A stretch of 64,000 nucleotides of DNA from JAITVB01 sp031553805 (GCA_031553805.1 JAVBLC010000015.1:1-64000), one strand, 5' to 3'. Shown: positions 1-9,419, counted from the first letter of the stretch. A program made the numbers and translations. The notes: a model not told the origin generated them from the sequence alone.

Positions 1-6
1 AACAAA

Positions 7-72
7 GCGTCACGGCGGGCATAGAACTGCGCCGTTTTATAAAAAGGCGCAGTTCTATGCCCGCCGTGACGC
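7..72. repeat. 27-bp perfect inverted repeat
   Basis: The arms 7-33 and 46-72 are perfect reverse complements, separated by a 12-nt loop that itself contains TTTTATAAAA. The inner part, GCGCC...GGCGC around the A/T core at 29-50, matches the terminal hairpin of the extragenic repeat family found at 9420, 10231, 32135, 57092 and 61085. The outer part is longer than in the other copies. It sits just downstream of the zinc-ribbon gene and may end its transcript, but there is no clear T-tract outside the stem. Confidence 0.9.
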
Positions 73-80
73 TCGGTGAT

Positions 81-338
81 TTAGCGGGGGCGCCAGCGTT
101 CGAGGCCGGGGATGGAGAGGGTGAATATCCAGGCTTTGAATTTGCCCATGCCTTGTTCCTGCATCATTTTGCGGCAGAGGGCTTGCATTTCTTTGGCGGT
201 GCCGTTGAAGGTGAAGGCGCCGTTTTGGTAGCAGTAGCTGCAGTATTTTTCGTTTACCGAGCCGTCGGCATTTGTTCCGCCGCCCTGGGGATCGTGCTGC
301 ATGGGCATGCCGCAGCTTTGGCACATTTTTGCTTTCAT
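81..338 (-). CDS. Putative zinc-ribbon protein (85 aa)
   Basis: This small protein has an N-terminal zinc-ribbon pattern: CQSCGMPM near residue 6 and CSYC near residue 33, spaced as in the putative zinc-ribbon domain family found in many Bacteroidetes (probably PF12674). The C-terminal half (TAKEMQALCRKMMQEQGM) is helical and usual for the family. Its biochemical role is unknown; metal binding by the four Cys is inferred. It is read from the same strand as, and 12 nt downstream of, the flavin reductase gene, so the two are probably one transcript. The start ATG at 338 is the only one that keeps the first Cys pair. Confidence 0.8.
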   Translation of the reverse strand: MKAKMCQSCGMPMQHDPQGGGTNADGSVNEKYCSYCYQNGAFTFNGTAKEMQALCRKMMQEQGMGKFKAWIFTLSIPGLERWRPR

Positions 339-350
339 AGGTGTGGGTTT

Positions 351-866
351 TTAGAGTATTTCGGGGGCAACCCAGGCTTCGACGATTTCGGCGATGTAGA
401 TGTGGTGCAGGTTGCCGTGGGTGGTGTACCACTGTTCGAGGATCGAGCGGTCGATGAATCCGCCTTCGCGGAAGCTGCCGGTGTAGAGCTTGCGGCATTC
501 GAGGGTGAGGCGCGACTCTTCGAAAGTGACGTTACCGCGCGATGTGGTGCGGGGGGTTAGGCCCGAGGCGGCGATTTTGTCGGTATCGCGCCCTGAGGTC
601 GATCCGCAGATGTTCAGTGCCTTGCGGTAGGCCTGACCGGGAAAGCTGAGGGTAAATTCTTCGCAATGGATCATAAACTCGTCGGTATAGCGCTCGGGGC
701 GGACAAAAGCGAACACGACGGGTTTGTTCCACAGGAATCCGACTCCGCCCCACGAAGCGGTCATCGTGTTGAATTTTTCGGGCACGCCGGCGGTGACGAG
801 CATCCATTGGCGGCCGATCAGGTCAATCACGTTATCTGTAATCTGCTTGGGGTCTATCTTTTGCAT
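351..866 (-). CDS. Flavin reductase family protein
   Basis: A 171-aa protein of the flavin reductase-like, FMN-binding split-barrel family. Visible family features are the WMLVTAG strand at the N-terminus, the NTMTASWGGVGFLWNKPVVFAFVRPERYT region that forms the flavin pocket, and the CGSTSGRDTDK segment. Members bind FMN and reduce flavin or serve as flavoproteins in the cytosol; the substrate is not known here. The open frame extends upstream to 983, but the promoter-like TATATTTG at 956-963 lies inside that extension and family similarity begins at MQKIDPKQ, so the start at 866 was chosen. The leader holds a 7-bp hairpin (CAGGCAA/TTGCCTG, 905-925). Confidence 0.85.
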   Translation of the reverse strand: MQKIDPKQITDNVIDLIGRQWMLVTAGVPEKFNTMTASWGGVGFLWNKPVVFAFVRPERYTDEFMIHCEEFTLSFPGQAYRKALNICGSTSGRDTDKIAASGLTPRTTSRGNVTFEESRLTLECRKLYTGSFREGGFIDRSILEQWYTTHGNLHHIYIAEIVEAWVAPEIL

Positions 867-955
867 CACAGTTCTGTAATTTTTAAGCGAAATAAAATAA
901 GCAACAGGCAAATCGAGCTTGCCTGAATTTGTCCGGGGCGTATCCTGGTGTTTTA

Positions 956-963
956 CAAATATA
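956..963 (-). promoter_or_regulatory. -7 box (TATATTTG) for flavin reductase
   Basis: Exact match on the minus strand to the Bacteroidetes -7 consensus TAnnTTTG, about 90 nt upstream of the chosen start. No clear -33 TTTG is present. It argues against the longer reading frame. Confidence 0.45.
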
Positions 964-1046
964 CAAAAAAACTGCTGTTTCACTCTGTTCTTTCCGAGGT
1001 GGGAACGTAAATTTTCGGCGGCCGGAATGTTTTGTGGCGCGAGTGG

Positions 1047-1054
1047 TACGTTTG
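1047..1054 (+). promoter_or_regulatory. -7 box (TACGTTTG) for DUF6515 gene
   Basis: Exact TAnnTTTG match, about 58 nt upstream of the ATG at 1112. A TTTTG at 1030-1034 is too close to be a standard -33 element. Confidence 0.45.
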
Positions 1055-1111
1055 TTGATACATTTCTTGCACAATACCGGAGTTTTCGAATAACTTATCC
1101 CATAATCTCTT

Positions 1112-1882
1112 ATGAAACGTATCATTATCTTATTCCTCGCCCTGTCGCTGTGCGCCGTCCAGATGCAGGGGCAACCCGACCGCCGGCCGGCCCGGACGCC
1201 CCGTCACGCCGCACCGCCACGTCCTGCACCGCGGCCTTATCCGCGTCCGACTCCTTATCCTTATCCGGCACCTTACCCCGGACCTCATCCGGCACCCTAT
1301 CCGCGGCCTTATCCGCGGCCCATGCCGCCTCCGCGCCCGGTGCCCGTGCCGGTACCGGTGCCTGTGCCTGTGCCGATTCCGGGCTACTGGGGGTTTCATC
1401 CTTATTTCTATCACCCCTATGTACCGTATGCCTGGGGACCGTATTGGCATCCGGTGGGATGGTTTACGGCGACGCTGGCCGTGACGGCCGTAGTTGTGAC
1501 GATTGCCGATTCGTCCAGCAACAGCCAGAAATATCCGGACTATTATTATGACAACGGGGTCTTCTACGCCCCCTCTGGCAGCGGTTACGTAGCTGTAGCC
1601 GCCCCGGAAGGCGCCAAGATCGCTTCGCTGCCCTCGGGCTACACGACCGTGAACGTATCCGGAAAAACATTCTACTACTACGGCGGGGTGTTCTACGTGA
1701 GCAAGTCGGGTGGATACCAGGTAGTGAAAGCCCCGGCCGGAGCAGTGATCACCCAGTTGCCCCAAGGCGCACAGGAGGTCGACGTAAACGGCAACAAGAT
1801 CCTCGAATACCAGGGGACGTATTACCAGCCGATCCAGCAAGGCAACCAGAACGCCTACGAAGTGGTGACACCTAAGAATTAG
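1112..1882 (+). CDS. DUF6515-like exported protein, Pro/Tyr-rich
   Basis: A 256-aa secreted protein. A signal peptide (MKRIIILFLALSLCAVQMQG) is followed by a low-complexity Pro/Tyr/Arg stretch (about residues 22-95) built on PYP and PVPV repeats, a short hydrophobic segment (about 115-135), then two and a half repeats of a module with YYYdNGVFY...GYVAVAAPEGAKIASLPSGY, which is the DUF6515 signature as I recall it. The repeated (V)xxAPxGAxIxxLPxG pattern suggests a small beta domain used in the cell envelope. No enzyme motif is seen. It stands alone between a divergent promoter region and a bidirectional terminator. Confidence 0.75.
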   Translation: MKRIIILFLALSLCAVQMQGQPDRRPARTPRHAAPPRPAPRPYPRPTPYPYPAPYPGPHPAPYPRPYPRPMPPPRPVPVPVPVPVPVPIPGYWGFHPYFYHPYVPYAWGPYWHPVGWFTATLAVTAVVVTIADSSSNSQKYPDYYYDNGVFYAPSGSGYVAVAAPEGAKIASLPSGYTTVNVSGKTFYYYGGVFYVSKSGGYQVVKAPAGAVITQLPQGAQEVDVNGNKILEYQGTYYQPIQQGNQNAYEVVTPKN

Positions 1883-1893
1883 GGGCCACGCCA

Positions 1894-1942
1894 AAAAAGC
1901 ATCCGGGCATCTTTCGCAATGAAAGATGCCCGGATGCTTTTT
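1894..1942. terminator. Bidirectional intrinsic terminator
   Basis: A perfect 17-bp stem (1899-1915 with 1921-1937, loop GCAAT) has A-tracts on the left and a T-tract on the right, so it can stop both the DUF6515 gene and the convergent dsbD gene. Confidence 0.9.
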
Positions 1943-1956
1943 ATCGGCGAACGGCT

Positions 1957-4077
1957 TTACTCAAGTCGCGCGTAGCCTGTTGAATAATTACTCACCCCCG
2001 TTTCGAGGAAACGCACGAACGCCGCCACGTCAAGGTCATAGCCCCGGGGCGGAGCGAGCGGTTTTTCGTCCGGACCGAGCAAAATGTAGTAGGGTTGGGC
2101 GTTGACGCCGAATTTCTTATTGGCCAGGTAAGAGTTGATTTTTCCTAAACTTTTCAGCACCTTCCCGGATTCGGTGGCGACCCATTGCGACTGAGAAACT
2201 TCTTTCTTGTCATCGGAATAGAGGGCGACGATCACATATTCCTCGCGTAACAGTTTCAGCACGCGCGGATCGGACCACACCTTCATCTCCATCTCGCGGC
2301 AGTTGACACAACCGTGGCCGGTAAAATCGACAAACAGCGGTTTTTGCACCTTGCGGGAGTAAGCCAGCGCTTCATCGTAATCGAAGAATCCTTGCAGGCC
2401 GTGTTCCAGGTGCAGGAAATCGCTATACTTGGGCGCAAATCCAAACTCGGAAACCGCACCGGCGGCCTTGCCCTCGCCCGACGAGCTGCTGCGGTCGGAG
2501 CCGAGCACAAAGTCCTGGGTATGTCGCGGCGGCAGGTAGCCCGAAAGCCCCTTGAGCGGCGCCCCCCACATGCCCGGCACCAGGTAAACCACGAACGAGA
2601 GCGTGATGATCGCCAGGAACAGGCGGCCTACGCCCACGTGTTTCACCTCGCTATCGTGGGCAAATTTCAGTTTGCCCAACAGGTAGATGCCTAACAACGT
2701 AAACACGACGATCCAAATCGCCAGGTAGACCTCGCGGTCGAGGATGCCCCAATGGTAGGTCTGGTCGGCCACGCTCAGGAATTTCAGCCCGAGGGCCACT
2801 TCGAGGAAACCGAGGGTTACCTTGACGGCATTCAACCATCCGCCTGACTTGGGCAGGTTCTTCAACATCGACGGGAAGAAGGCGAAGATCGTGAACGGCA
2901 GCGCAAAGGCGATCGAGAAAGCGAGCATCGTGATGATCGGCTCCCAGACGTCGCCCTGCGTAGATTTGATGAGGATCGACCCGACGATGGGTCCCGTGCA
3001 CGAGAACGACACCAGCACCAGCGTCAGCGCCATGAAGAAGACGCCCACCAGCCCGCCTTTGTCGGCCTTGGCGTCGCTCTGGTTGACCAGTTTGCTCGGC
3101 ATCCGGATCTCGAACGCCCCGAAGAACGACGCGGCAAAGACCATAAACACCAGGAAGAACAGCAGGTTCGGGATCCAGTGCGTGGCCAGCCAGTTGAAAA
3201 TATCGGCCGTCACGGTTTCCCCTCCCGCAAAATAGGTTACCAGGATAATAATGGCGATCGGTAACGTGTAAAGCGCAACGATCGAAATGCCATAAAGCAG
3301 CGCCATAAAGCGCCCTTTCCGCTTTTCCTCGTTGCTCTTGATAAAGAACGACACGGTCATCGGCACCATCGGGAAGACACACGGGGTGAGCAGCGCCGCA
3401 AAGCCCCACAGGATCGCCTCGAGGATCACGCTCCAGAGCGAGCCGCTGCCGATCGGAGCGGAAGCTTCGGGGGCAAGTTCCTCGCCTACCGTTTCGACTG
3501 CGCGTTCGAAGGCGGCGGCGCCCGTAGTTTCATCTGATGGAATTTCGGTTTCAGTAACGGTTTCGCCGCTGTCGGCCGGGGCGGTTTCATCGACGGCAGC
3601 CGATTCTGCCGAGGCGGCGGCCCCTTTCAGTTCGACCGAAAAATCCCATTCGGTCGGGGCGAGGCAACTCTGGTCGTCGCACACCTGGTACTCGACCGAA
3701 CCCCGCATCTGCACCGGTCCGGCGACACTCACCCGCACCCGTTGGGCAAAAACGGCTGTCCCGGCAAAGGTGCCCACCTCCATCCGGAACGTATTGTCGT
3801 AAGCCTTGCTGGGCTTGGTCACCTGGCGCACGCCGTCGACCAGCACCACGCCCGCTCCCGGGTTGAACGTAAAGGCCGTGGGGTTGGGGCCACCCTTGTA
3901 GGGGCCCGTGTCGTACATATGCCACGGATGCCGGATCGTGGCGGTCAGCGTCACATCATATTCGTTGGCGATCTGGGTAGCCTTCGCCTCGACCCGCCAC
4001 GAAACGGGGTCGGGCATCTGTGCGAACAGCGTCGTGCAAAGCGCACAGAGGGCAACGATCAAAAAGAATCTTTTCAT
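1957..4077 (-). CDS. dsbD: DsbD-type thiol:disulfide interchange protein
   Basis: A 706-aa membrane protein that carries reducing equivalents from cytosolic thioredoxin to the periplasm. Domain order: signal peptide (1-20), N-terminal DsbD-alpha-like domain (about 22-150, with a Cys in VCDDQSC), an acidic linker (about 150-205), the polytopic DsbD transmembrane domain (about 210-500, with conserved LLTPCVFPMVPMTVSFF and FSCTGPIVG motifs holding the two membrane Cys), and a C-terminal thioredoxin-like domain with Cys590-Val-Asn-Cys593. All redox Cys expected for the family are present. It follows cysS by 25 nt on the same strand, so the two are probably co-transcribed, ending at the hairpin just beyond the stop. 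Confidence 0.92.
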   Translation of the reverse strand: MKRFFLIVALCALCTTLFAQMPDPVSWRVEAKATQIANEYDVTLTATIRHPWHMYDTGPYKGGPNPTAFTFNPGAGVVLVDGVRQVTKPSKAYDNTFRMEVGTFAGTAVFAQRVRVSVAGPVQMRGSVEYQVCDDQSCLAPTEWDFSVELKGAAASAESAAVDETAPADSGETVTETEIPSDETTGAAAFERAVETVGEELAPEASAPIGSGSLWSVILEAILWGFAALLTPCVFPMVPMTVSFFIKSNEEKRKGRFMALLYGISIVALYTLPIAIIILVTYFAGGETVTADIFNWLATHWIPNLLFFLVFMVFAASFFGAFEIRMPSKLVNQSDAKADKGGLVGVFFMALTLVLVSFSCTGPIVGSILIKSTQGDVWEPIITMLAFSIAFALPFTIFAFFPSMLKNLPKSGGWLNAVKVTLGFLEVALGLKFLSVADQTYHWGILDREVYLAIWIVVFTLLGIYLLGKLKFAHDSEVKHVGVGRLFLAIITLSFVVYLVPGMWGAPLKGLSGYLPPRHTQDFVLGSDRSSSSGEGKAAGAVSEFGFAPKYSDFLHLEHGLQGFFDYDEALAYSRKVQKPLFVDFTGHGCVNCREMEMKVWSDPRVLKLLREEYVIVALYSDDKKEVSQSQWVATESGKVLKSLGKINSYLANKKFGVNAQPYYILLGPDEKPLAPPRGYDLDVAAFVRFLETGVSNYSTGYARLE

Positions 4078-4102
4078 ATTTATGCTTTCGTAAAACAGTC
4101 GT

Positions 4103-5569
4103 TTAACCGAGTTCCCAATCCGAACCCTCTTTGCCGTCTTTTACTTTGATGCCCAAGGCGGTGAGGGCGTCGCGGATCTTATCCGAGGTGGGCCAGTCCT
4201 TGTTGGCCTTCGCAACTGAGCGAATGTCGAGCACTAGGCCCATCAGTCCGCCGACGAGCTCCATCCGGTCGCCCGACGCTTCGTCCGAGAGGCCGAGCAC
4301 GTCGAAGACCAGCGTGCGGACGCTCGCCGTCAATGCGTCAAGGTCGGCGGCGGTGATCTGCTGCTGGCCGTCGTTGAGCTGGTTGATGGTGCGCACCCAG
4401 TCGAACAGGACGGAAATGGCGACCGGGCTGTTGAGGTCGTCGTTCATCGCCGCACGCCACGCCTTGTCGAACTCGCTTACATCTACGGTTGACCCAGCCG
4501 ACGGCTTTATCTTGCCGAGCGCCGCCACGCCTTTCATCAATCGCTCCAAGCCCTTTTCGGCCGCCTGCAACGCCTCGTTCGAAAAATCGAGCGTCGAACG
4601 GTAGTGGGCCTGCAGGATGAAAAAGCGGATCGTCATCGGAGCGTAGGCCTGCGTGAGCAACGGATGTGCGCCCGTGAAAAATTCTTCGAGCGAGATCGAG
4701 TTCCCGAGCGATTTGCCCATCTTCTGGCCGTTGATGGTGATCATGTTGTTGTGCATCCAGTAGCGGGCCGAGTCGCTGCCGTGGGCGGCGGTGTTTTGCG
4801 CGATCTCGCACTCGTGGTGGGGGAAAAGGAGGTCCATCCCTCCGCCGTGGATGTCGAAGTGTTCGCCCAGGTACTTGGTGCTCATCGCCGAACACTCGAG
4901 GTGCCAGCCCGGAAACCCTTCGCTCCAGGGCGAGGGCCAGCGCATGATGTGCTCGGGCGACGCTTTTTTCCACAGGGCGAAATCGTAGGGATGGCGCTTG
5001 TCGCCCTGCCCTTCCGTTTCGCGGGTACCCGTCTGCAAATCGTCGAGCACGCGGCCCGAGAGTTTTCCATAGCGGTGGTCGCGGTGGTATTTTTCGACGT
5101 CGAAGTAGACCGAGCCGTTGCTTTCATAAGCATAGCCGCTCTTCAGTATCTCTTTCACCAGTTCGATCTGCTCGATGATGTGGCCCGAAGCGTGGGGTTC
5201 GATGCTCGGGGGCAGGGCGCCCATCATCCGCATCATGTCGTGGTAGCGGTTGGTGTAATATTGCGCCACCTCCATCGGTTCAAGCTGTTCGAGCCGCGCT
5301 TTTTTCTGGATTTTGTCTTCGCCCTCGTCGGCATCGTTGGCCAGGTGGCCCACGTCGGTGATGTTGCGCACATAGCGCACCTTGCAGCCCGAAGCCAGCA
5401 GCCACCGGAAGAGCAGGTCAAAGGTCACCGCAGAGCGTGCATGGCCCAGGTGGGGGTCGCCGTAGACCGTTGGCCCGCAGACGTAAACCCCAACGAAAGG
5501 CGGGTTGAGCGGCCGGAACTCCTCCTTCTGCCGCGAAAGCGAATTATAGATGAAAAACGGTGAATCCAT
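4103..5569 (-). CDS. cysS: Cysteine--tRNA ligase
   Basis: A 488-aa class I aminoacyl-tRNA synthetase that charges tRNA-Cys. Visible motifs: CGPTVYGDPHLGHARS (residues 31-46, with the zinc Cys31 and the HIGH box read as HLGH), the zinc ligand region GGGMDLLFPHHECEIAQ, and the KMSKS loop read as KMGKSLGN. The C-terminal DALR-type helical domain is complete. An open frame continues 72 codons upstream, but the synthetase N-terminus (MDSPFFIYNSLSRQKEEF) starts at 5569. It is first gene of a likely cysS-dsbD transcript and is divergent from the DUF2723 gene. Confidence 0.96.
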   Translation of the reverse strand: MDSPFFIYNSLSRQKEEFRPLNPPFVGVYVCGPTVYGDPHLGHARSAVTFDLLFRWLLASGCKVRYVRNITDVGHLANDADEGEDKIQKKARLEQLEPMEVAQYYTNRYHDMMRMMGALPPSIEPHASGHIIEQIELVKEILKSGYAYESNGSVYFDVEKYHRDHRYGKLSGRVLDDLQTGTRETEGQGDKRHPYDFALWKKASPEHIMRWPSPWSEGFPGWHLECSAMSTKYLGEHFDIHGGGMDLLFPHHECEIAQNTAAHGSDSARYWMHNNMITINGQKMGKSLGNSISLEEFFTGAHPLLTQAYAPMTIRFFILQAHYRSTLDFSNEALQAAEKGLERLMKGVAALGKIKPSAGSTVDVSEFDKAWRAAMNDDLNSPVAISVLFDWVRTINQLNDGQQQITAADLDALTASVRTLVFDVLGLSDEASGDRMELVGGLMGLVLDIRSVAKANKDWPTSDKIRDALTALGIKVKDGKEGSDWELG

Positions 5570-5663
5570 AATCAATTGTGGAATAAGAGCTACAAAAATC
5601 CGAAAATATTTCCGTTTCCACAAAAAGTTGCCCGATTTATTCGCACAGTTCCCGTGTATTTTA

Positions 5664-5671
5664 TACCTTTG
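5664..5671 (+). promoter_or_regulatory. -7 box (TACCTTTG) for DUF2723 gene
   Basis: Exact TAnnTTTG, 50 nt upstream of the ATG at 5721. It excludes the longer reading frame that would start at 5550. No good -33 box is seen. Confidence 0.5.
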
Positions 5672-5720
5672 CCGGGAAACGGCGGGGGATACCCGGCGGC
5701 AAAAGACCGAAATTTCAGTT

Positions 5721-8700
5721 ATGGATACGTACAAAAAATACAACCTGATCACCGGTTGGCTCGCGTTTGCGATTGCGGCCATCACCTACCTGATGACGAT
5801 CGAACCGACGGCGAGCCTGTGGGACTGCAGCGAATTTATCGCCACTTCCTACAAACTCGAGGTGGGACATCCCCCCGGAGCGCCCCTCTTTATGATGATC
5901 TCGCGCTTCTTCACGCTGTTTGCCGCCGACACGGCCCACGTGGCGATGATGGTCAACGCGATGTCGGCCCTGGCGAGCGCGTTTACGATCCTGTTCCTCT
6001 GCTGGACGATCACCCACCTGGCCCGCAAATGTTTTAAGAAGAGCCGCGAAGAGCTCTCGCAGGGGCAGATCATCGCCATCATGGGCGCCGGGCTGGTGGG
6101 AGCGTTGGCCTATACGTTTTCGGATACGTTCTGGTTTTCGGCGGTCGAAGGCGAGGTTTACGGCCTTTCGTCGTTCTTCACGGCTATTGTCTTCTGGGCG
6201 ATGCTCCAGTGGGAGAATGTGGCCGACCAACCCCACGCCAACCGCTGGCTGGTGCTGATCGCCTACCTGATGGGGCTTTCGATCGGGGTGCATCTGCTCA
6301 ACCTGCTGGCTTTCCCCGCGATGATATTCATCTATTACTTCAAAAAATATCCGCAGACCACGCGCAAAGGGGTGATTTACGCCACCCTCGCCGCCGGGGC
6401 CGTGGTGATCTATGTGCTCTATGTGCTCATCCCTTGGACGGTGCAGATCGGGGCGTTCGTCGACCGGATGTTTGTCAACGGACTCGGTTTCCCGGTCAAT
6501 GCGGGGATGGCGATCTATGCCTTACTGCTCTTTGCCGTGCTTGGCTTTGCGGTCTGGTATACCCACAAAAAAGGGAAAGTGCTTTGGAATACGTTCCTGT
6601 TGATGACCACGGTCGTGCTGCTGGGCTACAGCTCCTATGCATCGGTGATCATCCGTTCGGCAGCCAACCCGCCGATGAACAGCAACGGCCCGAGCAACCC
6701 CTACGGCCTCTACTCGCTGTTGGCCCGCGACCAGTATGGCCAGCGCCCGCTGGTACACGGACAAAACTATGCGTCGCTGATCGTCGATTACGACATGAAA
6801 ACCACGTATTATGTGGGCGATGACGGGAAATACCAACCCATTCAACGCATCGCAGGCTACAAATTCGAACCGACGTCGTTCTTCCCCCGGATGCACAGCA
6901 ACCGCGAAGGGCACGTCGAGGAATACAAGGTCTGGGGCCAGGTCGACGGCCGCCCCGTAAAGGTCTACGATCAGACGGTAGTGGTGCCTACTTTTGGCGA
7001 AAACCTGCGTTTCTTTTTCGCTTACCAGGTCAATTTCATGTACTGGCGCTACTTCCTGTGGAACTTCGTCGGACGCCAGAGCGACCTGCAATCGACCGGT
7101 TCGATCACCGACGGCAACTGGCTCTCGGGCATCACCCCGATCGACGAAATCTACCTCGGCCCGCAAAAAGACCTGCCATCCGACACCGCCGCCAATAAGG
7201 GACGGAACAAATACTACTTCCTGCCTTTCCTGCTCGGCCTGGTCGGACTGCTCTACCACCTGAATCGCGACGGCAAAGACTTTTCGGTGGTGATGTGGTT
7301 GTTCTTTATGACCGGGTTGGCGATCGTGCTCTACCTCAACCAGACGCCGAGCGAGCCGCGCGAGCGCGACTATGCTTATGCCGGGTCGTTCTATGCCTTT
7401 GCGATCTGGATCGGGTTGGGCGTGCTGTGGATATGGGAATTGCTGTCCAAAGCGCTCCGGAAACCGGCGGTGGCCGGTGTGGTCGCCACGGTGCTCTGCG
7501 TCGGAGTGCCGGTGTTGATGGCGGCCCAGAACTGGGACGACCACGACCGTTCGCACCGCTATGTGGCCCGCGACTTCGGGCACAATTACCTCGAGGCGTG
7601 TCTGCCCAACGCCATCATCATGGACTACGGCGACAATGACACTTTCCCGCTGTGGTATAACCAAGAGGTCGAGAACGTCCGCACGGACGTGCGCGTGATG
7701 AACACCAGCTACCTCGGCGGCGAATGGTATATTGACCAGATGCGCGTCAAATCCTACGAATCCGAGCCGGTGCCTTTCTCGCTCCCACGGGCCAAATACT
7801 ACGGCCGCGACGACCTGGTGCCTGTCGAGGAGGTCTTCAAGGAACCGGTGCCCATCGCCCAGATCATGGGCTGGATCATGAGCGACGACAAGCGGACAAA
7901 AGCCTCGTTTGCCGGTATGGACTCGGACTTCATCCCCGCCCGCACGATCCTGTTGCCGGTCAACAAGGCCAATGTCCTGGCCAGCGGCATCGTCACCCCC
8001 CGGGACGAAGCGCTGATCGAAGATACCGTCGTGATTCAGCTCAAAAACCGTTCGCTCGACCGCAGTGAGCTGATGGTGCTCGATATGCTGGCCAATTTCG
8101 ACTGGAAACGGCCGCTTTACCTGACTTCACCCTCGCTGGTGACCGCCTTCGGCCTGGAAAATTACCTCCAGTTCGACGGGTTTGCCTACCGTATCGTGCC
8201 GATCCGCACCCCGTTCACCTATTCCGATCCGGGACGCATCGACACCGAATACCTCTACGAACGCCTGATGAAGACCTTTAAATACGGCAATGTGAAAGAC
8301 CCGCGCGTTTACATAGACAACACGATCACCAACTCGTTCGAAGCCACCCACGCACGCGACGCCTACGGGCGCCTGGCCAAAGCGTTGGTAGCCGAAGGCG
8401 ACACGATCCGTGCCCGCGAGGTGCTGGAATACGGGTTGCGGGAGATTCCGTTCGACCAAATCCCCTATTCCTACCTGTCGACCATCCCCATCATCGAAGC
8501 CTATTACGCGGTGGGCGACCTGGAGACGGCCAACGACATTCTGAATGCCTACGCCGGGCTGCTCAAAGAGCACGTCACGTACATGATGGGCTTCCCCACC
8601 GCCAAGCGCGACCTCGTCTCCCCCGAAATCCGCCGCAAAGCGTCGGAACTCTTCGAACTCTATAACGTGGCCGGCGAAAACGGACAGATGGAGATCGTTC

Positions 8701-8744
8701 GCGAACTCGACGAATATTTTAAAGCGTTGGGACTGGTCGGATAA
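5721..8744 (+). CDS. DUF2723 polytopic membrane protein
   Basis: A 1007-aa protein of the Bacteroidetes DUF2723 family (PF11028), thought to be GT-C-like glycosyltransferases. The first ~560 residues hold many transmembrane helices. The family signature is at the N-terminus: EPTASLWDCSEFIATSYKLEVGHPPGAPLF, whose acidic residues are the likely catalytic site by analogy with other GT-C enzymes. The C-terminal ~450 residues are soluble, with NDTFPLWYNQEVENVRTDVRVMNTSYLGG and a helical TPR-like end. A role in protein O-glycosylation or surface glycan assembly is inference. It is followed 20 nt later by rnhB and may be co-transcribed with it. Confidence 0.88.
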   Translation: MDTYKKYNLITGWLAFAIAAITYLMTIEPTASLWDCSEFIATSYKLEVGHPPGAPLFMMISRFFTLFAADTAHVAMMVNAMSALASAFTILFLCWTITHLARKCFKKSREELSQGQIIAIMGAGLVGALAYTFSDTFWFSAVEGEVYGLSSFFTAIVFWAMLQWENVADQPHANRWLVLIAYLMGLSIGVHLLNLLAFPAMIFIYYFKKYPQTTRKGVIYATLAAGAVVIYVLYVLIPWTVQIGAFVDRMFVNGLGFPVNAGMAIYALLLFAVLGFAVWYTHKKGKVLWNTFLLMTTVVLLGYSSYASVIIRSAANPPMNSNGPSNPYGLYSLLARDQYGQRPLVHGQNYASLIVDYDMKTTYYVGDDGKYQPIQRIAGYKFEPTSFFPRMHSNREGHVEEYKVWGQVDGRPVKVYDQTVVVPTFGENLRFFFAYQVNFMYWRYFLWNFVGRQSDLQSTGSITDGNWLSGITPIDEIYLGPQKDLPSDTAANKGRNKYYFLPFLLGLVGLLYHLNRDGKDFSVVMWLFFMTGLAIVLYLNQTPSEPRERDYAYAGSFYAFAIWIGLGVLWIWELLSKALRKPAVAGVVATVLCVGVPVLMAAQNWDDHDRSHRYVARDFGHNYLEACLPNAIIMDYGDNDTFPLWYNQEVENVRTDVRVMNTSYLGGEWYIDQMRVKSYESEPVPFSLPRAKYYGRDDLVPVEEVFKEPVPIAQIMGWIMSDDKRTKASFAGMDSDFIPARTILLPVNKANVLASGIVTPRDEALIEDTVVIQLKNRSLDRSELMVLDMLANFDWKRPLYLTSPSLVTAFGLENYLQFDGFAYRIVPIRTPFTYSDPGRIDTEYLYERLMKTFKYGNVKDPRVYIDNTITNSFEATHARDAYGRLAKALVAEGDTIRAREVLEYGLREIPFDQIPYSYLSTIPIIEAYYAVGDLETANDILNAYAGLLKEHVTYMMGFPTAKRDLVSPEIRRKASELFELYNVAGENGQMEIVRELDEYFKALGLVG

Positions 8745-8763
8745 ACCCGCGATCATCGGAGCC

Positions 8764-9396
8764 GTGACGCCGAAAAAAAATGAAAAAAAACCATCGGTGA
8801 GCCTGCAAAACAGGTTTGCCGACGGGGGTTTTGAATGCGGCTGCGACGAAGCCGGGCGCGGTTGCCTTGCGGGGCCTGTGTTTGCCGCCGCCGTTATCCT
8901 GCCCGATGATTTTCACCATCCGTTGCTCAACGATTCAAAACAGCTTACCGAACGACAACGCGCCCTGTTGCGCCCCGTAATCGAACGCGAAGCCACGGTC
9001 TGGGCCGTCGAAAGCGTCACCGCCGAAGAGATCGACAGGATCAATATCCTCAACGCCTCATTCCTCGCCATGAGCCGCGCCGTCCGGCGCCTCGGAATGC
9101 GTCCCGACCGCCTGCTGATCGACGGCAACCGCTTCCGATCGACCCTCGACATCCCCTATCACTGCATCGTCAAAGGCGACGCCACCTACACCGCCATCGC
9201 CGCCGCTTCCATCCTCGCCAAGACCTACCGCGACGAATACATGGAAAGCCTCGCCATCCATCACCCCCAATACAACTGGCAACAAAACAAAGGCTACCCC
9301 ACCGCCCAACACCGCCGCGTCATCCTCGACCAAGGCCTAACCCCCCACCACCGCCTAACCTTCAACCAAACCACCTCTGAACCTACCCTGTTTTGA
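8764..9396 (+). CDS. rnhB: Ribonuclease HII
   Basis: A 210-aa RNase HII that cuts the RNA strand of RNA-DNA hybrids and single ribonucleotides in DNA. The metal-binding signature CDEAGRGCLAGPVFAAAV (Asp28, Glu29) is present, as are LLIDGNRF and the KGDATYTAIAAASILAKTYRD segment with the remaining acidic ligand. Translation appears to start at GTG 8764; no in-frame ATG precedes the catalytic motif, which makes the N-terminus slightly uncertain. The last 40 codons are strikingly rich in ACC/CAC/CTA. An extragenic repeat begins 24 nt after the stop. Confidence 0.95.
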   Translation: MTPKKNEKKPSVSLQNRFADGGFECGCDEAGRGCLAGPVFAAAVILPDDFHHPLLNDSKQLTERQRALLRPVIEREATVWAVESVTAEEIDRINILNASFLAMSRAVRRLGMRPDRLLIDGNRFRSTLDIPYHCIVKGDATYTAIAAASILAKTYRDEYMESLAIHHPQYNWQQNKGYPTAQHRRVILDQGLTPHHRLTFNQTTSEPTLF

Positions 9397-9419
9397 AGGA
9401 TGTCGCGCCGCCTGGAACT

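Noticed and set aside
1130..1894. Long antisense frame over the DUF6515 gene
   Set aside because: Arg/His-rich translation mirrored from the Pro/Tyr-rich gene; no domain or promoter.
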